Assembly: GCA_015059965.1 (NCBI GenBank)
Contig: SUZM01000004.1
Location: forward strand, 62,001 to 126,000
Source of the DNA: Rikenellaceae bacterium
GTDB taxonomy: Bacteria > Bacteroidota > Bacteroidia > Bacteroidales > Rikenellaceae
Reading direction: 5' to 3'
Length of the DNA: 64,000 nucleotides
Each line of letters opens with the position of its first letter. The stretch's first letter is position 1. A model generated the notes under the pieces. The model had not been told where the DNA came from. It did not search any database and was given only the letters and a program-made list of their open reading frames with translations. A program made the translations under genes and the position numbers. This document shows, piece by piece, positions 51,341 to 57,800 of the stretch.

Positions 51341-53269
51341 TTATCGGAGGAAAATTTTTCCGCCGTCGTCGCGACCGATCTTTCGGGCCTCGATGAGCTC
51401 CTCCATGGCCTGTGTGGCGGCCTCGGGTGAGCAGCGGAGCTCGCGGATCGCTTCGCGCAGGGGCAGGGGTCCCCGCTCCAGGAGGCTGATGAGAGCCTGC
51501 CCGATCTTTTGAGGGTCGTTCTTCCGACTGCGCCGCTGCTCGAGGCAGTGGTCGCAGACCCCGCACTCGCGAGGCTCCTCCACTCCGAAGTAGCCCTCAA
51601 GCAGGGCCGAACGACACTGCTCCTTGGCCAGGGCGTAGGCAAGCATCTTCTCGAATCGCTCCAAGGCCAGCTCTTTGCGAAGTTTGTAGCTTTCGGGGGC
51701 GATGTAGAGATCCGACTTCGGCAGGCGCTCGGTGGGGTAGTAGATCAGTGGCGAGCGGTTCGAGGGGACATAGCGGATGATGCGCAGCTGCCACAGCCGC
51801 TTCAGAAGCTCCTTGACACGCTCCACACTGTAGCCGCTCCAGTGGGCGATCTCCAGCTCGTCGATCTTGCGAAATTCGGTGAAGACTCCGTTGTAGAGCC
51901 TCAGAATGGTGCGGATGAAGGGATCCAGTTCGTCGCGCTCGCAACGGATGCGGTAGAGGTCGTCGCGGCTCACGCAGAAGATGATGCGGGCCGGGTTCTC
52001 CATCTCATCGGTGAGTGTCAGGTAGCCGTTCTGCTCGAGCAGGTCGGCCGCCGCACGAACCAGACCGGGGTAGAGGTGTTCGCGTGCGCAGAATTCGTGG
52101 AGGTTGAAGCTGTAGGAGCCCATCTCCCCCTCGCCTATAGGGATTTGCAGGTAGGAGCCGATCTTGTCGTATACCTCCTTCACCTTCTCAAGGGGCGGGA
52201 AATCGGCCAGGAAACGCTTGCGCACCCGCTCCGGATCGTCGGGACCCACCATCAGCAGGGCATAGCTGCGCCGGCCGTCGCGCCCGGCACGTCCCGCCTC
52301 CTGGTAGTAGCTCTCCAGTGAGTCGCACATCGTGTAGTGAACCACGAAGCGCACATCGGGCTTGTCGATTCCCATGCCGAAGGCGTTGGTGGCCACCATC
52401 ACGCGGGCCTTGCCCGTCATCCACTCCTCCTGACGGATGGCCCGTTCGGTGTGGGGCAGTCCGCCGTTGTAGGCTGCCGCCGTGATCCCCTCCGTGCGCA
52501 GCATCTCGGCAATCTCCTCGGTCGCCTCGCGCGTGCGGACATAGACGATGCCCGACCCCTCGACGTTGCGCACCAGGCGCAGCAACTGGCCGTTCTTGTC
52601 CTCCACCCGGCGCACGGCATAGCTCAGATTCGGGCGCGAGAAGTCGCCGCGGAAGATGCGCTTCTCGTCGAAATGGAGGTTCTCCATGATATCGTTTGCC
52701 ACGACGTCGGTTGCGGAGGCCGTCAGGGCCAAAACCGAGGCCTCGGGGCAGCGCTCGCGCAGGTCGGCAATGTGGCGGTAGGCGGGGCGGAAGTCGTAGC
52801 CCCACTGCGAGATGCAGTGGGCCTCGTCCACGGCAATGAGCCGGACGTTCATCTTGCGCAGGCGCAGTTGCAGGGTTTCGGAGGCGATGCGTTCGGGGGC
52901 GATATACAGAAAGCGCATCTGCTTGTCGTAGGCGCAGTTGTCGAGGGCGATGTCGATCTGGCGGGGGGAGAGACCGGCGTGTACGGCCACGGCTCCGATC
53001 CCCTTGGCCCGCAGGCGGTCCACCTGGTCCTTCATCAAGGCAATCAGGGGGGTGATGACAATCGTCAGCCCTTCGCGGGTGAGGGTCGGCACCTGGTATA
53101 TGAGCGACTTGCCGCCGCCGGTGGGCATCAGCACCAGTGCATCGCGCCCGGCCAACACCTCCCGGATCACCTCCTCCTGCAGCGGGCGAAAACGCTCGAA
53201 TCCCCAATATTTTTTGAGGACTTCTCCGGCCGTCGGGGCTTCGGTATGGGGTGTTGCGCTGCTTTTCAT
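51341..53269 (-). CDS. recQ: RecQ-family ATP-dependent DNA helicase
   Basis: 3'-5' superfamily 2 helicase for recombination repair. Motif I LMPTGGGKSLIYQ, motif II VDEAHCISQWGYDFRP, motif V ATNAFGMGIDKPDVRF, motif VI QEAGRAGRDG. The zinc-binding cysteines (EQCRSALLEGYF...CGVCDHC) and winged-helix region follow, and the last about 50 residues may be a short C-terminal domain. ATG at 53269 (MKSSATPHTE) gives 642 residues; an in-frame ATG 45 bases upstream adds a hydrophobic stretch (PNFSLFFVTFVG) unlike the family. A TACTTTTG on the - strand (53275-53282) stands almost at the chosen start, so the transcript could be nearly leaderless. Confidence 0.93.
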   Translation of the reverse strand: MKSSATPHTEAPTAGEVLKKYWGFERFRPLQEEVIREVLAGRDALVLMPTGGGKSLIYQVPTLTREGLTIVITPLIALMKDQVDRLRAKGIGAVAVHAGLSPRQIDIALDNCAYDKQMRFLYIAPERIASETLQLRLRKMNVRLIAVDEAHCISQWGYDFRPAYRHIADLRERCPEASVLALTASATDVVANDIMENLHFDEKRIFRGDFSRPNLSYAVRRVEDKNGQLLRLVRNVEGSGIVYVRTREATEEIAEMLRTEGITAAAYNGGLPHTERAIRQEEWMTGKARVMVATNAFGMGIDKPDVRFVVHYTMCDSLESYYQEAGRAGRDGRRSYALLMVGPDDPERVRKRFLADFPPLEKVKEVYDKIGSYLQIPIGEGEMGSYSFNLHEFCAREHLYPGLVRAAADLLEQNGYLTLTDEMENPARIIFCVSRDDLYRIRCERDELDPFIRTILRLYNGVFTEFRKIDELEIAHWSGYSVERVKELLKRLWQLRIIRYVPSNRSPLIYYPTERLPKSDLYIAPESYKLRKELALERFEKMLAYALAKEQCRSALLEGYFGVEEPRECGVCDHCLEQRRSRKNDPQKIGQALISLLERGPLPLREAIRELRCSPEAATQAMEELIEARKIGRDDGGKIFLR

Positions 53270-53324
53270 CCCCACAAAAGTAACGAAAAATAGCGAAAAA
53301 TTAGGCGTTTTCAAGAAAAAAAAC

Positions 53325-53332
53325 TACCTTTG
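53325..53332 (+). promoter_or_regulatory. -7 box of the putative metal locus
   Basis: TACCTTTG, 23 bases before the PqqD-like ATG. No TTG at 17-21 or 12 bases, so the upstream element is unclear. Confidence 0.55.
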
Positions 53333-53355
53333 TGGCATAAAGTGTTAAGAAAGAA

Positions 53356-53619
53356 ATGAAAATTAACGAAGCCTATAAAGTTCGTGAGATGGCCGGTGAG
53401 CATGTGGTGATCATGCAGGGCCGATATGGGGCCGACATGACCCGTGTAATTTCGCTCAACGAGTCGTCGCTCTACCTCTGGGAGGCCCTGCAGGGCCGTG
53501 AGTTCGAGGTGGAGGATGCCGCCGGACTGCTCATCGAACGATACGGAATCGACCTCCAGACCGCCACGCGCGATGCGGCGGCTTGGGTCGAAAAGCTCAA
53601 GGCCTGCAAGTTGATTTAG
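53356..53619 (+). CDS. PqqD-family small protein
   Basis: An 87-residue winged-helix protein of the PqqD family: early VREMAGEHVVIMQG, then ISLNESSLYLWEALQGREF and AGLLIERYGIDLQTATRDAAAWVEKLKACKLI in successive blocks. PqqD domains bind leader peptides in several peptide-modification systems, but stand-alone PqqD-like genes are common in Bacteroidales and often have no known partner. No radical-SAM or other modifying enzyme is nearby. Probably the first gene of the locus; the Cys-rich gene starts 26 bases later. The role here is unknown. Confidence 0.8.
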   Translation: MKINEAYKVREMAGEHVVIMQGRYGADMTRVISLNESSLYLWEALQGREFEVEDAAGLLIERYGIDLQTATRDAAAWVEKLKACKLI

Positions 53620-53645
53620 CCCCCCCCGATAAAGCACTGCGAGTC

Positions 53646-54080
53646 GTGAAGCGCAAATTCGGCATATCCCTGTTGCTGTTGGCGATCTACCTCTTTGTGA
53701 TGGTCGCCCCGGCGGTGGTGTCGCTCTCCTGCCCCTGTGTGGCGAAGACGGCCCGCGGGGTTGCCTGCGGTTGCTGTTGTTCATCGCATGCGTGCGGCCA
53801 CCACACCCAATCCGATGCCGATGAGTGGGTCGGTAACCGTTGCGGTTGCAACCACTCGCACAACACCGAGGTGGAGCTCTACACCCTCCCCTCGTCCGAG
53901 CAGAGTCGCACCCTGTTGCGCTGTGTGGTCTTCGATCTGCTTGCCGCGATCGGCTGCGAGGCCCCCGATACGGATTTTAATCTCACACTCGAATCCCGCA
54001 TCCGCCTGCGACCCCAATCGGGCGGAGAATGCTGTTGCCTGCAGGCCGTCGGTTTGCGGGCTCCTCCGGTTTGTGCCTGA
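53646..54080 (+). CDS. Cys/His-rich membrane-anchored small protein
   Basis: A 144-residue protein, unrecognised as a named family. It starts with a hydrophobic segment (about 6-23, a signal peptide or anchor), then a cluster of metal-ligand residues: CPC, VACGCCC, SHACGHH and RCGCNHSHN between about residues 29 and 74, and ECCC near the end. In all it has 15 Cys. Such clusters suggest metal binding or heavy disulfide content in the periplasm. GTG at 53646 is preferred: it directly precedes the basic plus hydrophobic N-terminus, while the longer frame runs back through the previous gene. It precedes the TonB receptor by 74 bases. Confidence 0.65.
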   Translation: MKRKFGISLLLLAIYLFVMVAPAVVSLSCPCVAKTARGVACGCCCSSHACGHHTQSDADEWVGNRCGCNHSHNTEVELYTLPSSEQSRTLLRCVVFDLLAAIGCEAPDTDFNLTLESRIRLRPQSGGECCCLQAVGLRAPPVCA

Positions 54081-54154
54081 TCTCTACACCTCGGCGCAAC
54101 CCCATAGGGGAGTGCCGACGGAGTTCAATGTGCATAAATGAAAACCGGAAAAAG

Positions 54155-56551
54155 ATGAAAAAATTTGTTTTAACAACCCTTACCTTATTATTTGCTTTTG
54201 CTACGGTGGCGGCCCAGGAGATCCGCGGCCGTGTCGTAGATCAAAACGATGAACCCCTGATCGGAGCCACCATCCTTTGGGAGGGGACTACCGTCGGCAC
54301 CCTCTCCGGTCCCGATGGCTCCTTCCGTATTCACCGCGTGAAGGGCTTCGACCAACTCCTGGCCAGCTATCTGGGCTATGGCGTAAGCCGTTGGTCCGTG
54401 GATGCCGACACCTCCGAGATCCTCTTCAAACTCGAAGAGCAGGGGGTGGGTATCGAATCGGTGGTCGTGGAGAGCACCCTGGGTGGCAACTATGTCAAGA
54501 GCGACGGCCTGCTGAAGGGCGAGATGATATCCTTTGCTGGCCTCTGCAAGATGGCCTGCTGCAACCTGGCCGAGTCCTTCGAGAACTCCGCCTCGGTAAC
54601 GGTGGGCTATAGCGATGCGATCTCCGGAGCCCGCCAGATCAAGATGCTCGGCCTGGCCGGCACCTACACCCAGATCTTGGACGAAAATCGCCCCATCATG
54701 CGCGGTCTGAGTGCCCCCTATGGCCTGAGCTATACGCCCGGCATGTGGCTCAACTCGATCCAGGTGTCGAAGGGCGTGGCCTCCGTTACGGCCGGCCACG
54801 AGGCGATCACGGGTCAGATCAACCTCGAGTACCGCAAGCCCACCGATGACGAGCGCCTCTTCATCAACGGCTATATCGACGATGAACTCCGTCCCGAGCT
54901 CAACATCTCGTCGGCCATCCCCATAACCAAGGACAAGAAGCTCACCACGGTGATCCTGGCCCACGGATCGCTGGATACCGACAAGGACGGCATGGACCAC
55001 AACCACGATGGTTTCCGCGACATGCCGCGCACGAGTCAGATCAACGTGGCCAACCGCTGGCTCTACCAGGCCTCGAGCGGTTTCCAGCTGCGTTGGGGTG
55101 CCAAGTATGTCGATGAGAGCCGCTTGGGTGGTATGACTGCCTATACGCAGGATATGCACGAGCAGCGCGAGAAACTCACCGAGATGAATCCCATCACCTC
55201 GGTCGGAGAGCAAAATATCCGCTCGATTATCGATGCCGGCATCTATGGCTCGCACATCCACAACCGCAATGCCAACGCCTATGTGAAGATGGGTATGCCC
55301 GTCGGAAGTTCGGTCTATGATGCCGAGGCCGAGGAGGAGCTGCGCTCGAACTTCGCCATGATCTACGACTACGACTTCTTCAACGAGGATGCCTACTTCG
55401 GCCTGAACGACTACTACGGTGAGGAGCACGCCGCAACGGCCAACCTGATGTATAACCACTACTTCACCCCCCGCTCGACCCTCATCGTCGGCCTTTCGGG
55501 TCAGTTGCGTTTCTACGAAGAGCAGCTCCTCAATAACCTCTCGCGCAACTATCCCACGGATGTGGTAAACTTGGGCTCCTCTTACAACTTCACCCGTAAG
55601 GAGCATGAGGTGGGCGCCTATGCCGAGTATACCTATTCGATCAAGGATAAGTTCTCGCTGGTGGTGGGTGCCCGTGCCGACTACAACTCCTTCTACGACA
55701 AGATCTACTTCACGCCCCGCGGCCACATCAAGTGGAACATCACCCCCACCACCGTCCTGCGTGGTTCGGCCGGTATGGGCTATCGCTCCACGAACCTCAT
55801 CACCGACAACATCGGTATCCTGGCCACGGGCCGCGCTATCCGGATCTCGAATTTCTCCAGCCTGAACCGCATGGAGGAGGCCCTCACCTTCGGAGGATCG
55901 CTCACCCAGACCTTTACCCTGGTTCGTGAGAAGGATGCCACACTGAGCTTCGACTACTTCCGCTCGCAGTTCTACAACCAGGTGGTGGCCGACCAGGAGT
56001 ATATGCCCGGCATTGTCTACTTCTACAATACCGACGGCCGCTCCTACACCGACTCCTACCAGATCGATTTCACCTGGACCCCCGTCGAGCGCCTCGACAT
56101 CTTCGCCACCTTCCGCTATACGGACAGCGCCATCACCCTCAACCGTCCCGATGGCTCGACCCAGCGCGTGGAGCGCCCCCTGATCAGTGAGTATAAAACC
56201 CTGCTGAATGTGCAGTACGCCACCAAGTTCCGCCGCTGGACCTTCGATGCTACCATTCAGTACAACGGCCCCTCGCGCCTGCCCAACCTCGATGGCAACT
56301 TCGACCGGATGGAGTACTCGCCGGCCTACCCGATGCTCTTTGCTCAGGTGAGCCGCAAGGTCGGCAAGTTCGATATCTACCTCGGTTGTGAGAATATCCT
56401 CGACTACACGCAGGAGGATCCCATACTCGTGAATGGCGCCAAGTTCGAGCCCGGCATGAATCCCTTCGACCCCTCGTTCAACTCGTCGGTGGTTTGGGGA
56501 CCGCTCATGGGACGTAAAATATATTTGGGATTCCGCTTCAACCTCTATTAA
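54155..56551 (+). CDS. TonB-dependent outer-membrane receptor (putative metal uptake)
   Basis: A 798-residue receptor: signal peptide (MKKFVLTTLTLLFAFATVAAQ), a carboxypeptidase-regulatory-like domain (about 22-100; IRGRVVDQNDEPLIGATI), a plug (about 120-235) and a 22-strand-type barrel ending in IYLGFRFNLY. It is shorter than SusC proteins and has no SusD partner. The plug contains KMACCNLAESFENSASV, a Cys-Cys pair in a position where I recall similar receptors next to HMA proteins. DTDKDGMDHNHDGFRD is a His/Asp-rich loop. ATG at 54155 is chosen because it opens the signal peptide. The metal is inferred from its neighbours. Confidence 0.87.
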   Translation: MKKFVLTTLTLLFAFATVAAQEIRGRVVDQNDEPLIGATILWEGTTVGTLSGPDGSFRIHRVKGFDQLLASYLGYGVSRWSVDADTSEILFKLEEQGVGIESVVVESTLGGNYVKSDGLLKGEMISFAGLCKMACCNLAESFENSASVTVGYSDAISGARQIKMLGLAGTYTQILDENRPIMRGLSAPYGLSYTPGMWLNSIQVSKGVASVTAGHEAITGQINLEYRKPTDDERLFINGYIDDELRPELNISSAIPITKDKKLTTVILAHGSLDTDKDGMDHNHDGFRDMPRTSQINVANRWLYQASSGFQLRWGAKYVDESRLGGMTAYTQDMHEQREKLTEMNPITSVGEQNIRSIIDAGIYGSHIHNRNANAYVKMGMPVGSSVYDAEAEEELRSNFAMIYDYDFFNEDAYFGLNDYYGEEHAATANLMYNHYFTPRSTLIVGLSGQLRFYEEQLLNNLSRNYPTDVVNLGSSYNFTRKEHEVGAYAEYTYSIKDKFSLVVGARADYNSFYDKIYFTPRGHIKWNITPTTVLRGSAGMGYRSTNLITDNIGILATGRAIRISNFSSLNRMEEALTFGGSLTQTFTLVREKDATLSFDYFRSQFYNQVVADQEYMPGIVYFYNTDGRSYTDSYQIDFTWTPVERLDIFATFRYTDSAITLNRPDGSTQRVERPLISEYKTLLNVQYATKFRRWTFDATIQYNGPSRLPNLDGNFDRMEYSPAYPMLFAQVSRKVGKFDIYLGCENILDYTQEDPILVNGAKFEPGMNPFDPSFNSSVVWGPLMGRKIYLGFRFNLY

Positions 56552-56670
56552 TTTTTGATTTTATGCGGCAAATTTTGCACATCCCTTGTTTGTCCCGAGT
56601 GGGCACTACCTTTTAGTACAGTCCATTCGAGCCAAGCTTCACGATGCACAAAATTTGCTCGCCTAAAACA
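56551..56670. repeat. Hairpin repeat copy A (starts at the TonB-receptor stop codon)
   Basis: About 120 bases, approximately 75% like the element at 57051-57172. Outer arms around GGCAAATTTTGCAC (56567-56580) and GCACAAAATTTGCTC (56646-56660). Inner stem CCCGAGTGGGC (56594-56604) with GTCCATTCGAG (56621-56631): 8 Watson-Crick and 2 G-U pairs of 11. It abuts the receptor TAA. Confidence 0.82.
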
Positions 56671-56744
56671 CGAAAATTACCGCTTGTGGCCCACCCAACA
56701 AGCAAAAAAGTAATTTAACAAACAACCAATAACTAAAACGCATT

Positions 56745-57050
56745 ATGAAAAAGATCCTTTTGTGCTGCCTGATGGCAGTGATGGCTCTGGCTGTGAATGC
56801 CGCCAACGACAACAACAAGAAAAAGCAGGCCGAGAAGAAGACCGTGGTCTTCTGCACCGATATCGACTGCGAGCACTGCGCCAAGAAGATTCTCAACAAC
56901 GTCCCCGTTCTGGGTAAGGGTGTGGAGGATGTCAAGGTTGATGTCCCCACCAAGGAGGTAACCGTGGTATACGATGCCGCCAAGACCAATCCCGAGACCC
57001 TCTCGAAGAATTTCCAGAAGATTAAGGTGAAGGCTGAACCCAAAAAGTAA
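56745..57050 (+). CDS. Secreted heavy-metal-associated (HMA) domain protein
   Basis: A 101-residue protein: signal peptide (MKKILLCCLMAVMALAVNA), a Lys-rich linker (NNKKKQAEKKTV), then one HMA fold. The metal site DIDCEHCAKKI (CxxC, near 41-44) replaces the usual MTCxxC loop. VEDVKVDVPTKEVTVVYD completes the ferredoxin-like beta-alpha-beta pattern. HMA domains of this kind carry Cu(I) or similar soft metals. Being exported, it may pass metal to or from the TonB receptor encoded just upstream. A copy of the hairpin repeat lies on each side. Confidence 0.87.
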   Translation: MKKILLCCLMAVMALAVNAANDNNKKKQAEKKTVVFCTDIDCEHCAKKILNNVPVLGKGVEDVKVDVPTKEVTVVYDAAKTNPETLSKNFQKIKVKAEPKK

Positions 57051-57172
57051 ATTTTTGATTTTATAGGGCACATTTTGCACCGCCTTGCTTGGGCCGAATG
57101 GGCAGTACGCTAAGTACAGCCCATCCGGCCCAATCTTCGTTGGCACAAAATCTGCTCCTCTAAAATCAAAAA
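57051..57172. repeat. Hairpin repeat copy B (starts at the HMA stop codon)
   Basis: Second copy of the element at 56551-56670. Outer arms begin ATTTTTGATTTTATA and end TAAAATCAAAAAT. Inner stem GGGCCGAATGGGC (57091-57103) with GCCCATCCGGCCC (57119-57131), 12 of 13 pairs. It begins directly after the HMA stop codon. Confidence 0.85.
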
Positions 57173-57349
57173 TTTGTGGTGCTGATGAAGTCTGGAAAAC
57201 TGAGGGCACTGAGGGAACAGAGGACGATTCGCAATTAACAATTAAGGGCCTTAGGGGAGATTGCACGTTTCTTATTGCATCAAGCGTCATGGCGAGGAGG
57301 TTGCATGGCAACCGACGTGGCCATCTTTTTATGGGCAATCCGAAAAACT

Positions 57350-57442
57350 CCTCCCCAAAGTTAGGGGAGGTGCCCCGTAGGGGCGGAGGAGTGTGTTGCA
57401 CAATTGAGATGCCCCGCAGTGCCGGAGGAGTGTGTTCCATTG
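57350..57442. repeat. Hairpin plus 39-base imperfect direct repeat
   Basis: CCTCCCC (57350-57356) pairs with GGGGAGG (57364-57370). Units starting at 57371 and 57410 share TGCCCCG and CGGAGGAGTGTGTT at an offset of 39. Confidence 0.8.
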
Positions 57443-57479
57443 CTCATTGCTCATTGTTCATTACTCATTACTCATTATT
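57437..57479. repeat. Heptamer array (ATTGCTC/ATTACTC), about 6 units
   Basis: Seven-base units ATTGCTC, ATTGTTC and ATTACTC in tandem, the reverse orientation of the array at fmt. Confidence 0.9.
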
Positions 57480-57493
57480 AAGCACACGCCCCC

Positions 57494-57527
57494 GGCCTAA
57501 AGGCCACCCCCTCTACCTTAGAGGGGG
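57494..57527. repeat. Two adjacent perfect hairpins
   Basis: GGCCTAAAGGCC (57494-57505) and CCCCCTCTA/TAGAGGGGG (57507-57515 with 57519-57527). No T-run follows, so they look like repeat-family hairpins rather than a terminator. Confidence 0.72.
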
Positions 57528-57740
57528 AGTATAATGCCTCTGCATTGATAAAAAGGTTTAAAAAAATAGTTAATTGGTCGAATTTTTTATTCTGTTCGGT
57601 TGAAAAACTATGCAACTTGCTTAAAATCAAAAGATTACCACCACCCATAATTTTCTAAACTATTGATTTGTAACATCTTGATAAATTATTCTTCGGTGTT
57701 TGGTTTGTTGATAAAATGTAGGTAAAAAAGGCCGAAATTA

Positions 57741-57772
57741 TTTGGTTGGGCAGAAAATAATTGCGTACTTTG
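57741..57772 (+). promoter_or_regulatory. Candidate promoter of the susC operon
   Basis: TTTG at 57741-57744 and TACTTTG (57766-57772), a -7 box one base short of TAnnTTTG, spacing 21. The ATG is 28 bases downstream. Confidence 0.45.
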
Positions 57773-57800
57773 TAGCAAAATCATTTGTAATTTGCACAAT

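Larger units (their letters stand above)
57173..57800. other. Repeat-rich intergenic gap before susC
   Basis: About 630 bases between the HMA gene's trailing hairpin repeat and susC. The one longer open frame (57085-57534) crosses the repeats and has no family resemblance. Contents: a CAATTAA doublet near 57233, a hairpin at 57350-57370, a 39-base direct repeat (57371-57442), a heptamer array (57437-57479), hairpins at 57494-57527, then an AT-rich susC leader. No sigma or anti-sigma gene is present. Confidence 0.7.

Noticed and set aside
57085..57534. A 149-codon frame between the HMA gene and susC
   Set aside because: It runs through the hairpin repeat, the direct repeat and the heptamer array; its sequence is repeat translation, with no signal or domain.
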